Shown piece after piece: positions 26,876 to 36,347 of a stretch of DNA of 64,000 nt (the first letter of the stretch is position 1; each line of letters starts with the position of its first letter). The position numbers and the translations under genes are program-made. This DNA comes from Treponema medium (GTDB taxonomy: Bacteria > Spirochaetota > Spirochaetia > Treponematales > Treponemataceae), in NCBI RefSeq assembly GCF_017161265.1, contig NZ_CP031393.1, positions 2,657,999-2,721,998 on the forward strand. The letters run 5' to 3'. Under the pieces are notes generated by a model. The model did not search any database, was not told the DNA's origin, and saw nothing but the letters and a program-made list of their open reading frames with translations.

Positions 26876-27484
26876 ATGCCGAGAGACAAAACTGCCAATC
26901 ATATAAAAATTATAGCCGCAGCAAAAGCCGAATTTATGGCGATGGGCTTTGATAAGTCTTCCATGCGGAGTATCAGCAAGCGCTGCGGTATGACGGCTGC
27001 GGGAATATATCGGCATTGTGTAGATAAAGCAGATCTCTTTGATCAAATCGTCGCTCCTGCAGTGGATCGTATAAATGTTTGGTTGGATGCGCACGTTGCG
27101 CGCTATGTGGATGCAGTCCATCACGAAGAACGTATACAGTGGCGGGATTCTGAAATCGATATGATGCGTGAGATAATCTATCCGAACATGGAAGAATATC
27201 ACCTATTGCTGGCAAAATCGCGGGGGAGTAAGTACGAGCATTTCCTCCACGATCTTACAGAGGGGCAGCAAGCGCAGCTTTTACAATATATGCCGATGCT
27301 TAAAGCGCAAGGCTACGCGGTGAGGGATATTACTCCAAAGGAGCTGCATCTCCTGCTTTCAGCATATACGACCGCTCTTTTTGAACCGGTTATCCATAAT
27401 TACAGCGTGGAAGAAGCGCTCCGCTGCTTAACAACGGTAGAGGCATTCTTTGTTCCGGGCTGGAAGCAGTTGTTAGGGTTCTGA
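26876..27484 (+). CDS. TetR-family transcriptional regulator
   Basis: A 202-residue TetR-type repressor. The N-terminal helix-turn-helix reads KIIAAAKAEFMAMGFDKSSMRSISKRCGMTAAGIYRHCVDKADLFDQIV (about residues 12-60), with the usual second-helix GMTxxGIYRH pattern. The C-terminal domain, which would bind the inducer, is not recognisable. The gene precedes a two-gene ABC exporter operon by 128 bp, and identical operator cores stand before both units. This supports self-repression and control of the exporter. The inducer is unknown. Confidence 0.92.
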   Translation: MPRDKTANHIKIIAAAKAEFMAMGFDKSSMRSISKRCGMTAAGIYRHCVDKADLFDQIVAPAVDRINVWLDAHVARYVDAVHHEERIQWRDSEIDMMREIIYPNMEEYHLLLAKSRGSKYEHFLHDLTEGQQAQLLQYMPMLKAQGYAVRDITPKELHLLLSAYTTALFEPVIHNYSVEEALRCLTTVEAFFVPGWKQLLGF

Positions 27485-27583
27485 TAGCTTGCATAATTGA
27501 ATTAGGATAAAGGCGCACCGCCTGTCTTTGTTTATAAGAATAGGTGATGAGTTTAAGTGAATGTTGGCTAAAACTAACTATTG

Positions 27584-27599
27584 TTTGTTAGCTAACAAA
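27584..27599. promoter_or_regulatory. TetR-type operator before the ABC exporter genes
   Basis: A perfect 16-bp palindrome, TTTGTTAGCTAACAAA, 13 bp before the ATG at 27613. It shares the 12-bp core TGTTAGCTAACA with 26841-26854. Its overlap with the ribosome-binding region would let repressor binding block the operon. Confidence 0.85.
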
Positions 27600-27612
27600 A
27601 GGAAGTTTGCTT

Positions 27613-29358
27613 ATGAAGGAAAAAGAAAAAAGTCCTTCGCCTATCGCGTGGGCGTTGGGACAAACAGGGGAACACAAAGGACAATATGTGCTGAGTGTTA
27701 TCCTTGCAGTCATCGGTGTGGCCTTTTCCATCGCACCGTATTTTGTTGTTGCCGGCATCGTACACGGTTTGATGAGCGGAAACAAAGACCTATCATATTA
27801 TATGATACGTTGTCTGATTATCGCAGCGTTCTGGTTTTGCCGTGTACTGTTTCATGCGCTTAGCACATCGACGAGCCATAGGGCAACATTTGCAGTACTC
27901 GCTGAACTCCGAAAACGCTGCACGGAAAAACTGACAAGAATGCCGCTGGGGGCGGTGCTGGAGCAAAGTTCCGGGGCGCTCAAAAATACGCTCATCGAAC
28001 GTATCGACAGCATTGAAACAACACTGGCGCATATCGTTCCGGAGTTCACCGCAAATTTACTGATCCCCGTCATCATTTTGATCTATATTTTTACTATCGA
28101 TTGGCGTATGGGGCTGGCTTCGCTTGCAACGATACCGGTGGGCTTTTTCTGTTACGGTCTTATGATGAAGGGCAGTCCTCAATTCTACCAACGCACGGTT
28201 ACTGCTACAAAAGCACTCAATGATACGGCGGTTGAATATATCGGCGGTATTCAAGTCATCAAGGTTTTCGGAAATACAAAAAGTTCCTACGACCGCTTCG
28301 TGCATGACGCGTATGAAGCCGCTCACAGCTATATCGATTGGATGCGCTCCTGCATTCTCACCTTTACATTCGCCACGGTAATCATGCCCGCCACAATGGT
28401 TTCCGTGCTCCCCATCGGCGGTCTGTTGGTAAAGGGAGGATATCTTTCTCCGCAGAATCTGGTAACAATCATTATTTTGTCTGTCGGCATCATCACACCG
28501 CTTATAACCTTGATGAGTTATTCGGACGACTTTCGAACGATGGGAACCATTTTCGGTGAAGTTCAAAGTATTTTGTATGCTCCCGAAATGGAGCGCCCGT
28601 TAGACGGAACCGTTCCAAAGAAAAACATGTTGAAGTTGCAGGATGTTCATTTCTCGTATAAAGAACAGGAAGTGCTTCACGGCATTTCTATGGAAATCCC
28701 GGAGGGCAGCTTTATTGCGCTGGTCGGTCCTTCCGGCAGCGGAAAGAGTACCATTGCTCGTCTCATCGCTTCGCTTTGGGATGTGAGCAGCGGCTCAATT
28801 TTGCTGGGAGATACGGACATTCGTGAAATTCCGCAAGAAGCCTATTCGGATAAGATTGCCTTTGTCTCGCAGGACAATTATCTATTCAATATGACGGTCA
28901 GGGAAAATATCCGCATCGGGCGGGCGGATGCAACTGATGCGGAAGTGGAGGAAGCGGCAAAACACAGCGGTTGCCATGAATTCATTTTGGAGCTGGAGAA
29001 TGGTTACGATACCGTGGTAGGCACTTCCGGCGGGCATCTTTCCGGCGGCGAGCGGCAGCGTATCTCCATTGCCAGAGCAATGCTGAAAGCGGCGCCCATT
29101 ATCATTTTGGATGAGGCAACCGCCTACACCGATCCTGAAAACGAGGCGGTTATTCAGCGCTCTATCTCTAAGCTGACGGAGGGGAAGACGCTCATCGTGA
29201 TTGCGCACCGGCTTTCTACGATTACTGCTGCCGATTGTATTTATGTCATTAAAGACGGTGCCGTTGCAGACAGCGGAACCCATGATGAGCTTCTTTCTCA
29301 TCACGGGTTATATGAAACGATGTGGAATGCACATATTGAGGTGAAAGATCATGCTTAA
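27613..29358 (+). CDS. ABC exporter half-transporter, subunit 1
   Basis: About 581 residues: an N-terminal six-helix export-type membrane domain followed by an ATPase domain. The ATPase has Walker A VGPSGSGKSTIARL, Q-loop FVSQDNYLF, signature HLSGGERQRISIARAML, Walker B IIILDEATAYTDPENE and the switch HRLST. ATG 27613 is preferred to TTG 27607 because AAGGAAG lies 7 bp upstream. The 8-bp overlap with the next gene suggests a heterodimer. Layout behind a TetR gene fits a drug, peptide or siderophore exporter; the substrate is not known. Confidence 0.92.
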   Translation: MKEKEKSPSPIAWALGQTGEHKGQYVLSVILAVIGVAFSIAPYFVVAGIVHGLMSGNKDLSYYMIRCLIIAAFWFCRVLFHALSTSTSHRATFAVLAELRKRCTEKLTRMPLGAVLEQSSGALKNTLIERIDSIETTLAHIVPEFTANLLIPVIILIYIFTIDWRMGLASLATIPVGFFCYGLMMKGSPQFYQRTVTATKALNDTAVEYIGGIQVIKVFGNTKSSYDRFVHDAYEAAHSYIDWMRSCILTFTFATVIMPATMVSVLPIGGLLVKGGYLSPQNLVTIIILSVGIITPLITLMSYSDDFRTMGTIFGEVQSILYAPEMERPLDGTVPKKNMLKLQDVHFSYKEQEVLHGISMEIPEGSFIALVGPSGSGKSTIARLIASLWDVSSGSILLGDTDIREIPQEAYSDKIAFVSQDNYLFNMTVRENIRIGRADATDAEVEEAAKHSGCHEFILELENGYDTVVGTSGGHLSGGERQRISIARAMLKAAPIIILDEATAYTDPENEAVIQRSISKLTEGKTLIVIAHRLSTITAADCIYVIKDGAVADSGTHDELLSHHGLYETMWNAHIEVKDHA

Positions 29359-31090
29359 AGTTATTAGAAAGTTTTTTGCGTTCTGCGGTGAAGAAAACCG
29401 CCGGAAATTTATCACTTCCATTCGGCTCAATGTTATTCAGGCTCTGTTTGAGGCGCTAAAGATTCCGGCGATTGCGGTGATGATTCGGGCGCTGATGAAC
29501 GGAACGGTAGACACAAAAGATATCCTGCTCTCGTTAGGGATTATGCTGATCAGCATTGCCGGATCGGGATTGCTAAAATCAAAGGCTGTTATGTTGCAGA
29601 CCGAAGGAGGCTATGACACTTGTGCGGAAAAACGGGTGGAGATTGCGGAGCATCTGCGGTATCTTCAGATGGGATACTTTAACGCCAACAGCCTCGGGCA
29701 GATTACGTCTATTACAACTAATATAATGGAAAGTCTTGAAAATATCGCGGCTCGTGTGGTAATGCTTGTCTGCGACGGCCTGCTTACAACCTCGCTTATT
29801 GTCATCATGTTGTTTTTCTTCGATTGGAGAATCGCCTGTGTGCTGCTCTGCGGTTTTTCGTTGTTTCTTTTTGCAAACAGCCGTCTCCGGATTGCTTCCG
29901 AAAAGGTGTCGGGAAAAAAGATACGCGCAGATGAAAGGCTGGTAGAAAAGGTTTTGGAATACCTGCAAGGGATGACCGAGGTTAAGGCTTACCGGTTGAC
30001 GGGAGTTAAGAGCAAGGAATTAAATGAGGCAATCTCGGAAAACAGTAAGATCAATACCGATATGGAAATGACTCTGGTGCCCCGCATAGCATTGCAGAGT
30101 TTTATCGCCAAGCTTACCGGTGTGGCAATGGTAGCTTTTTCATGCGCATTTTATTGTGCCGGAAGTATGGACGCGCTGAACGCTGTTGTCATGGTAATCT
30201 CCGCCTTTATCATCTATACCAGTCTGGAAACGGCAGGACAATACTCATCACTGCTGCGCGTGGTTGATATGAGCGTTGACCGGGCGCAGGAAATTCTGAA
30301 CACGCCGCAGATGGATATATCCGGAGAAAATATTACACCGGCAGTGCGCGATATTACTGCGCAGGATATAGCATTTTCGTATGAAAAAAGAAAGATCATC
30401 GACGGCATTTCATTGAAGATTCCTGAAAAGACCACGACGGCGATTGTCGGCCCTTCCGGCGGAGGAAAAACCACCTTGGTAAATCTGCTTGCACGGTTCT
30501 GGGATGTAGACGGGGGAAGCATTATGCTGGGCGGCCGGAATGTGAAGGATTACGATATGGATTCCTTGATGGCAAATTTCAGTTTTGTGTTCCAATCGGT
30601 TTATTTATTCCACGACACCATCGCCAACAATATCCGCTTTGGTCAGCCCGGCGCTCCGATGGAAGATGTGATCGCTGCGGCGAAAAAAGCCTGCTGTCAT
30701 GACTTTATCTCAAGCCTTCCCCACGGATACGACACGGTAGTCGGTGAAGGCGGCGCAAGTCTTTCCGGCGGAGAAAAGCAGCGCATCTCCATTGCCCGCG
30801 CCATGATGAAAAACGCACCGGTCATCTTTTTGGATGAGGCAACCGCCAACGTCGATCCCGAAAATGAAAACGAACTGATGCACGCCATCCAAGCACTCAC
30901 CGCCGAAAAGACCGTTATCATGATTGCCCATCGGCTGAAAACCGTAGAGAGAGCCGATCAAATCATCGTCGTAGACCACGGCAAGATTGTGCAGCACGGC
31001 ACCCATGCCGAACTGATGGAGCAGGACGGCATATACCGAAACTTTATCGGCGAGCGTCGCGAAGCTGCAAGCTGGAAGGTACATAAATAA
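29351..31090 (+). CDS. ABC exporter half-transporter, subunit 2
   Basis: A 579-residue partner of subunit 1 with the same domain order. It has Walker A VGPSGGGKTTLVNL, Q-loop FVFQSVYLF, signature SLSGGEKQRISIARAMM, Walker B VIFLDEATANVDPENE and the switch HRLKT. Both subunits keep the catalytic Glu after Walker B, so neither nucleotide site looks degenerate. The start overlaps subunit 1 by 8 bp, so translation is probably coupled. Regulation is expected from the TetR operator at 27584. Confidence 0.92.
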   Translation: MLKVIRKFFAFCGEENRRKFITSIRLNVIQALFEALKIPAIAVMIRALMNGTVDTKDILLSLGIMLISIAGSGLLKSKAVMLQTEGGYDTCAEKRVEIAEHLRYLQMGYFNANSLGQITSITTNIMESLENIAARVVMLVCDGLLTTSLIVIMLFFFDWRIACVLLCGFSLFLFANSRLRIASEKVSGKKIRADERLVEKVLEYLQGMTEVKAYRLTGVKSKELNEAISENSKINTDMEMTLVPRIALQSFIAKLTGVAMVAFSCAFYCAGSMDALNAVVMVISAFIIYTSLETAGQYSSLLRVVDMSVDRAQEILNTPQMDISGENITPAVRDITAQDIAFSYEKRKIIDGISLKIPEKTTTAIVGPSGGGKTTLVNLLARFWDVDGGSIMLGGRNVKDYDMDSLMANFSFVFQSVYLFHDTIANNIRFGQPGAPMEDVIAAAKKACCHDFISSLPHGYDTVVGEGGASLSGGEKQRISIARAMMKNAPVIFLDEATANVDPENENELMHAIQALTAEKTVIMIAHRLKTVERADQIIVVDHGKIVQHGTHAELMEQDGIYRNFIGERREAASWKVHK

Positions 31091-31094
31091 TTAT

Positions 31095-31388
31095 ATGGAG
31101 GTTCCCCTCACTGCGTTCGGGCCGCTACGTCCGCTGTTCCGCTACCGCTCCAGATTAAGAATATGGACGAGCAGAGCATATTTCAAAGATAATCCGAATG
31201 AAGCTATTAGACGAATTACTTCCTTAAAAGAAGATACGAGTGACTATGTTAGGAAATCAGTAGGAAACGCTTTAAGGGATATTAGCAAAAAATTTCCAGA
31301 ATTAATTGAAGCTGAACTCAATAATTGGAACTTAGAAAGCAAAGAAATAAAGCAAGTGTACAAGTTGGCAGGGAAATTTATTGAGTAA
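31095..31388 (+). pseudogene. Truncated DNA alkylation repair (AlkC/AlkD-like) gene
   Basis: From about 31170 the frame reads YFKDNPNEAIRRITSLKEDTSDYVRKSVGNALRDISKKFPELIEAEL..., the HEAT-like C-terminal part of DNA alkylation repair glycosylases, which are normally over 200 residues. The first 60 bp (31095-31155, encoding MEVPLTAFGPLRPLFRYRSR) are GC-rich and do not resemble that family, so the 5' part has been lost or replaced. The upstream exporter gene ends 4 bp before. A short hybrid protein of 97 residues could still be made. Confidence 0.7.
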
Positions 31389-31505
31389 GTCATTAAAAAT
31401 TAATAATAGGTCTGTTCGATAACTCCGCTGTTGAACAGGTCTCGGGAGCGACAGTGGGATCAATAACTGGGAAAAGAGTCAAATAGTATCATATAATACT
31501 TTGAA

Positions 31506-31537
31506 GAACCTCTAAAAAGTTCACTTTTTAGAGGTTC
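31506..31537. terminator. CTCTAAAAAG hairpin
   Basis: Perfect 14-bp arms, GAACCTCTAAAAAG and its complement, enclose a TTCA loop. It lies in the 340-bp gap 31389-31728, downstream of the exporter and alkylation-repair remnant. A smaller hairpin sits at 31412-31438. The rest of the gap shows no gene I can support. Confidence 0.5.
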
Positions 31538-31728
31538 CACTTGTATCTGCTTTCTGAATGGAAAGTTCCTGTCTGTTCGAGAAAAATTCTTGTCAGTTTC
31601 ACCAAAAAAAGATAAAATTTTTTTGATATATCGTCTTGCATTCTCCGGTCAGACTGTTGATTATCGGCGGTGCTTATACTAACGGACACCAGTTTAGCCG
31701 TGTAATACAGCAGATGTACCGTATATTT

Positions 31729-32778
31729 TCAAAAGGTCGCACTACGACTTATCTTCCACAACCGGTGAATTTTTTTATTCCGAAAATCTTCCGGTATCGA
31801 CTGTGCGCTGATATCCTGCACGGTAAAGAGCGTATTGTGATAAACAAACTTATCTGCTCCTGCGCTGCCGGAGTGGTTATCCGAAAGCTCCGCCGTACTA
31901 AAGCGGAGTGTCCGTGAATTCGTAGAAAAGTACAAAACGCCTTCTGCTGACAATACCTGACAGCAGCTGCGGATTAAATCCTGCCAATGACGGTTCACAT
32001 CGAAAAATTGAGGCGCACGCTTTGAATTGGAAAATGTCGGCGGGTCGCAGATGATGATATCCCAGCGCTCCTTCCGTTTTGCAGCCTGCTCTAAAAAAAG
32101 GCGGACATCACTTTGCACAAACCGACAGCGTTCGAAATCGGCAACCCCGTTCAGCTGAGCATTTTCAGCCGCCCATTGTAAATAGTTTTTTGATAAGTCA
32201 ACCGAACAAACCCGCCGTGCTCCGTTTACCAGCGCGTGAACAGAAAAAGAAGCGGTATAGCAAAAAAGATTCAGCACAGACTTACCGGCAGCGCTTTCGG
32301 CAACGGCAAGCCGAGCCGGACGGTGATCAAGAAACAAACCGGTATCGAGATAATCGGATACATTGACAAGAAATCGGCACTTACCCTCACGTACGATAAT
32401 CCGCTTTCCACTGTCGGCAATTTTTTCGTATTGAGCTTCACCGCGCTGCCGTCTTCGGCATTTCTGGTATACCTGCGCCGCAGGAATCTGTAAAGCAGCG
32501 CACAACGCTTCCGTCAACTCCGAGAGAGAAGCGGCACTTTTATCTTCTTGCCTATAAGTTGGCCGTTCATATTCGGTAAGCACAGCAAACAATACACCGG
32601 TTGTATCTTCAATATAAATATCAACGGCAACGGGTATTTCAGGAATATCTTTATCATAAAGTCGATAAGCAAAGATACCTAATCGCCGCGCATATTTTTT
32701 TAAATGCTTATATCGTTTTATGAGGCGGTTATAAAAAAGAGCTGCCTGAGTTTGGTTCGAAGATTCGGAGAGATTCAT
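31729..32778 (-). CDS. Class I SAM-dependent rRNA methyltransferase (RlmK/RlmI-like)
   Basis: A 349-residue methyltransferase with AGKSVLNLFCYTASFSVHALVNGARRVCSVDLS (SAM motif I with the FCYTxxFS signature), FVQSDVRLFLEQA and catalytic IICDPPTFSNSKR. The order matches the RlmK half of RlmKL and the RlmI group, which modify 23S rRNA. It lacks an obvious PUA domain, so RlmK (m7G2069) is more likely than RlmI (m5C1962). The N-terminal 150 residues include AVDIYIEDTTGVLFAVL. It stands alone. Confidence 0.85.
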   Translation of the reverse strand: MNLSESSNQTQAALFYNRLIKRYKHLKKYARRLGIFAYRLYDKDIPEIPVAVDIYIEDTTGVLFAVLTEYERPTYRQEDKSAASLSELTEALCAALQIPAAQVYQKCRRRQRGEAQYEKIADSGKRIIVREGKCRFLVNVSDYLDTGLFLDHRPARLAVAESAAGKSVLNLFCYTASFSVHALVNGARRVCSVDLSKNYLQWAAENAQLNGVADFERCRFVQSDVRLFLEQAAKRKERWDIIICDPPTFSNSKRAPQFFDVNRHWQDLIRSCCQVLSAEGVLYFSTNSRTLRFSTAELSDNHSGSAGADKFVYHNTLFTVQDISAQSIPEDFRNKKIHRLWKISRSATF

Positions 32779-32837
32779 AAAGTACGGTTATAGAACTTTA
32801 GCATATACATTTTTTAAAGCTCCATTATACAAAATAG

Positions 32838-32986
32838 AATCAACAACCCCGACTCAAGCGTCGGGGCACAGTGCTCAACGTTTCGCACTGTGTGTTCTAT
32901 AAGGTGGTTGCAGTCGGCTTTAAGACCCTTTGTTACGACGCAGAGCGTTGCCGAGGACGGCAGGTATTAAACCCTCCGCACGAATA
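32838..32986. repeat. AATCAAC...CGCACGAATA repeat, longest copy
   Basis: This is the full-looking 149-bp copy. It starts AATCAACAACCCCGAC, with a small hairpin CCCCGAC...GTCGGGG, has an extra GCACAGTG-type hairpin and a GCCGAGGACGGC hairpin that the copy at 25644 lacks, and ends TTAAACCCTCCGCACGAATA. It fills the gap between the methyltransferase start and the rex stop. The start motif alone recurs near 23456, 49118 and 62144, and the end motif alone at 221. Confidence 0.85.
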
Positions 32987-32995
32987 AAATGATTG

Positions 32996-33643
32996 CTATT
33001 CGCTTGCTTGCTGAATCCGAGTATTCATCATAACACCTAAAAGTGCATAACCTGAGGTAAGATCTTCCTGCTGGACAAGTACATTATCGGGTACTTTGAT
33101 TTTAACATTCGTAAAATTCCAGATTGCGTCAATTCCGGCTTCAACCAATTGATCGGCAATGGCCTGTGCACTGGGTGAAGGCGCAGTTAAAATCGCTAAG
33201 GCAGGATGCAAAGTGTTAATTTCTTCGGTTAATTTATTCATTGCAAAAATCGGAATACCGTGAATTTTTTTTCCGATCTTATTTTTGTCACTGTCAAAAG
33301 CCGCACAGATTTCCAATCCGTGGTCTCTAAATCCCTGATATCCGGTGAGTGCGGTTCCAAGATTGCCTGCTCCGATAAGAATCGCTTTTTGCAAGGTATC
33401 CCAGCGAAGAAAATGTTCGATAGCTGAAATGAGATCTTCAACCGGATATCCTTTCTTCGGCTTACCGATAATGCCCGTAATAGCTAAATCTTTCCGTACT
33501 TGAATCGGTTCAAGGTGCAACTCTTCAGCAATAACGGTACCGGAAATATACGGATATCCATCGGCTTGGGCTTGCTTTACTATATGCAAATAGGACGGTA
33601 ATCTTCTGATTGACGGTACTGCAGGTATCTTTAACTTTTTCAT
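32996..33643 (-). CDS. rex: Redox-sensing repressor Rex
   Basis: About 215 residues: an N-terminal winged helix (PSIRRLPSYLHIVKQ...YISGTVIAEELHLEPIQVRKDLA) and an NAD(H)-binding Rossmann domain with AILIGAGNLGTALTGY and ICAAFDSDKNKIG. Rex senses the NADH/NAD+ ratio and represses fermentation and respiratory genes. ATG 33643 is used because AAGGTG is 7 bp upstream; GTG 33652 is also in frame. The gene has its own 5' region. No convincing Rex operator was found in this window by eye. Confidence 0.93.
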   Translation of the reverse strand: MKKLKIPAVPSIRRLPSYLHIVKQAQADGYPYISGTVIAEELHLEPIQVRKDLAITGIIGKPKKGYPVEDLISAIEHFLRWDTLQKAILIGAGNLGTALTGYQGFRDHGLEICAAFDSDKNKIGKKIHGIPIFAMNKLTEEINTLHPALAILTAPSPSAQAIADQLVEAGIDAIWNFTNVKIKVPDNVLVQQEDLTSGYALLGVMMNTRIQQASE

Positions 33644-33848
33644 TCGAATCACCTTACTTGTTGAAACTCAAGGATCGACGGTTTTACAATCCTCTATAAA
33701 TAGTATTCTTTTATGATATAAGTAAAAGAATGAAAGGTCAAGCGGTAATAATTTTCGTGTTGGACAAAGAAGAGAGATGGTATCCTTTCCGATGAGCTTT
33801 CTCAAAATCTCTCTCGCGCTGCTTATATATACTCCAGCTTCCGTTGCG

Positions 33849-33889
33849 GTTCTGCGTCGCCTTTTTTCAAAAGGCGACGCAGAACCGCC
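33849..33889. terminator. Long perfect hairpin downstream of the 33898 gene
   Basis: Perfect 19-bp arms (CGGTTCTGCGTCGCCTTTT and its complement) with a 3-base loop lie 9 bp beyond the stop of the minus-strand gene at 33898-34608. The lack of a T-run on that strand means it may be a structural or processing signal instead. The remaining part of 33653-33897 is rex promoter DNA with no gene seen. Confidence 0.55.
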
Positions 33890-33897
33890 GTGTATTT

Positions 33898-34608
33898 TCA
33901 AAAGATCTCGTAAGGAATAACTTCCTTAATATGAAGATAAACAGTCAGCTCAGCAGTAAACTTTCCGCCCGAAACATAGAGCCGCGGATTGTTTTTGATC
34001 AGCATCTCTCCGTTGACGGTCTTGGGCTTATTTTTAATGTTTTTTCGTAAATATCCGCGAACGGCGGCAAGCGCCGCATTCCGATAAGCCTGCCGTATCC
34101 CATCTATCTCAAGCTTGCGTTCTGCGCTTCCGGAACCTTTGCCGGTAATATAATTGATGCGAACCCATTCCGTTCTATGTAAAGCAACGGCATCGGTAAC
34201 GCGGTATTCCACCCAGCAATACAGGTATGGGTATTGCGGACGAAGCTCCGTAACGGATAAACGGCTGTCGTTCGGGAGAATGGATTGAAGCGGTTCCAGT
34301 TCAAACTCTTCCGCAACCGCTCTCCGTTTATCAAACGGGGTATAAGAGAACTTCCAGCCGTAGACCATTCCTTCCATTATCGTTTTTGATAATTCCATAA
34401 GCGCTTGCCGAGGAGGTAGCCGTGTACCCTGTGTGTCGTTATCCATAACTCCCGGCTGAGCTTCAAGAAAAACCCATACCGGTGCACGGATAATGAGGGC
34501 GTCGTTTGTTCCCGAACCCGAATAGCTGTCGGCATATAAGGAAGAAGCGGCGCAGAGCAAAAAGGAAAAGAAGTATATCTTACGAAATAGCATGGTTTTG
34601 AATATCAT
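33898..34608 (-). CDS. Secreted protein of unknown function
   Basis: A 236-residue protein with an N-terminal signal peptide (IYFFSFLLCAASSLYADS), so exported to the periplasm or surface. I recognise no catalytic motif. Features are APVWVFLEAQPGV, a central Tyr/Trp-rich YPYLYCWVEYRVTD segment, and a C-terminal AELTVYLHIKEVIPYEIF. It shares its strand with the 561-residue gene upstream (33-bp gap) and could be co-transcribed. It is likely restricted to spirochaetes, an inference from lack of known motifs. Confidence 0.7.
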   Translation of the reverse strand: MIFKTMLFRKIYFFSFLLCAASSLYADSYSGSGTNDALIIRAPVWVFLEAQPGVMDNDTQGTRLPPRQALMELSKTIMEGMVYGWKFSYTPFDKRRAVAEEFELEPLQSILPNDSRLSVTELRPQYPYLYCWVEYRVTDAVALHRTEWVRINYITGKGSGSAERKLEIDGIRQAYRNAALAAVRGYLRKNIKNKPKTVNGEMLIKNNPRLYVSGGKFTAELTVYLHIKEVIPYEIF

Positions 34609-34641
34609 AATTTCCCGGTACTAAGCATTTAAACACTACTT

Positions 34642-36315
34642 CTACACCGATTTTGTCGTGGGGACAGCGTTTGGTATAGTAGTAGGAATATGTGCACTGG
34701 GGTTTCCTTTTTCTATAGAACCGAATACTGCATAGTTTTTCATTATTTCGAGGAACATAGCAAAGATATGCCGATCCTGTTCCAAACGGGTAAACGATTC
34801 TTTATTTTTAGAGCTAACGACAAGAGCTTTTATGTTTGTAATCAATTCGGAAGTAGGAGCTTTTATATCCTCCAGTAAGTGCTCGGTAAAAATATACAGA
34901 TCGGCATAAGCCTTGCTTCCGGTTTGAACGATCACCTTTGCCTGCATATTTGCAATATCAACAATTTTTTGCAGCTGTTTTTTCATATCTTTACCTTTCT
35001 CGATCTCTGCAATATAGCCTTGAATTTCAAGGAGATTGCATTGACCTTTCGGTTTAAAAAGCTGTTCAAAACTATTTATTTTACCTAATAGCATTTCGCA
35101 GGAACGGTAGATTACCGCGTATTGCCCTTCAATCTGTTTGTTCACAAAAAAACCTTCAATCAGCAGAGATTTTAAAAAAGTTTTGTAGTGCGTTTCAAAA
35201 TACATTTCAGTAAACGCCTTTAATAATTGCATCGGTTTAACCCAATCAAAAGAAATAGGTGAAAGATTTTGAATCGCATCATTGACTACATCATTATATC
35301 CTTCCAACGGTTTCAACTGACCGCTCCCAAAACATTTTTCTATTAAGCCGGTAATATTGGTTTCTTTGGTAATTTTTAAAAGGCGTTTTGAATCTGCTTG
35401 AAACCTCTCACTACTTCGATCAATATATTCCTGCAGAGGCTTTGATTCAGAAACAGTTATTTTTTCTTTAAAATTGGGATCTTCTTTAATCAATTTCAAC
35501 ATTATCGGTATTGTTGTTCGCTTCAGTTGGTTTGCAAGAAGGTTTTCGACCGTATTCAACGTTTTTTCCAGCTTTGCTCCCGTTTCGTCGGTAAAATTTC
35601 CCAAACTCCGTGCCAGAAAAATAACATCGTTGATCGTCGTCTGTGTAATAGCAACATGCCGTACGATAAATTGAAAGTCCAGCAAATTTTTTGTTACATC
35701 ACCGGCAAATACTTCTTCAAAATTATCCTGAGAAATCAATGCCGGCGCAGCTGTGTTTAGCTGCAAGTTGTTGTTAAAGTGACTGAGGAACGATGCATAG
35801 TCAAAATCGCACAGATCAGAAAGAAAAAAGAGTTTGATCAATTCCTGTTCGCGGGTTTTAAACGCAGGCGTATGAAAAAGACGGATAAAGTTTTTAAAGC
35901 TGTGTATTTGTTCTTGCAGTGTATGTTCCGTTTCCTGATAGGTTTTACACTTTGATAAGAGAAAGCTCCGCGCTTTAAAAGTAAAACTCCGATGTTGTTT
36001 TACCTGCTCTTCCGACAGAATCGCTTCAAAAAAAAGGTCTTGATATTTTTCGGACGCACGTATATCAGGGGAATTAACCGTCTTGTCCAGAATAGCTTTA
36101 ACCGGCTGCAAAAAATGATAAAGCTGATACAATAGCGAACCAAACGCCGGAAGCAGTATTTTGCCGGTATGGTATAACGGCGGATTTAGTTTTTTGAGTT
36201 CTGCTGCATAGCCTTTAAGCTGCCGTTTCTTTTGATACTCCGGCGATGAGGAAAAAAAGAGCCCTTCAAAAAAATCCCTTATTGACGTAATAATCGTATT
36301 GATAAAATCAAACAT
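34642..36315 (-). CDS. Large helical cytoplasmic protein (DUF5312-like)
   Basis: About 557 residues, predominantly helical, with no signal peptide or obvious membrane segment apart from a short hydrophobic N-terminus (FDFINTIITSIRDFFEGLFF). It resembles treponemal proteins annotated DUF5312, from memory only. Coiled-coil-like stretches and many Phe and Lys residues are present; no enzyme motif is visible. ATG 36315 is chosen over 36327 because MFDFINTI gives the conventional start. It lies upstream of the secreted protein gene and downstream of dusB. Confidence 0.65.
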   Translation of the reverse strand: MFDFINTIITSIRDFFEGLFFSSSPEYQKKRQLKGYAAELKKLNPPLYHTGKILLPAFGSLLYQLYHFLQPVKAILDKTVNSPDIRASEKYQDLFFEAILSEEQVKQHRSFTFKARSFLLSKCKTYQETEHTLQEQIHSFKNFIRLFHTPAFKTREQELIKLFFLSDLCDFDYASFLSHFNNNLQLNTAAPALISQDNFEEVFAGDVTKNLLDFQFIVRHVAITQTTINDVIFLARSLGNFTDETGAKLEKTLNTVENLLANQLKRTTIPIMLKLIKEDPNFKEKITVSESKPLQEYIDRSSERFQADSKRLLKITKETNITGLIEKCFGSGQLKPLEGYNDVVNDAIQNLSPISFDWVKPMQLLKAFTEMYFETHYKTFLKSLLIEGFFVNKQIEGQYAVIYRSCEMLLGKINSFEQLFKPKGQCNLLEIQGYIAEIEKGKDMKKQLQKIVDIANMQAKVIVQTGSKAYADLYIFTEHLLEDIKAPTSELITNIKALVVSSKNKESFTRLEQDRHIFAMFLEIMKNYAVFGSIEKGNPSAHIPTTIPNAVPTTKSV

Positions 36316-36347
36316 AGTTATCCTCACCTATTGTTATCGATATGCGG

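Noticed and set aside
31636..31917. Plus-strand frame overlapping the 3' end of the rRNA methyltransferase gene
   Set aside because: It overlaps a well-supported minus-strand gene. The non-overlapping part (LLIIGGAYTNGHQFSRVIQQMY) matches no family I know and has no RBS.
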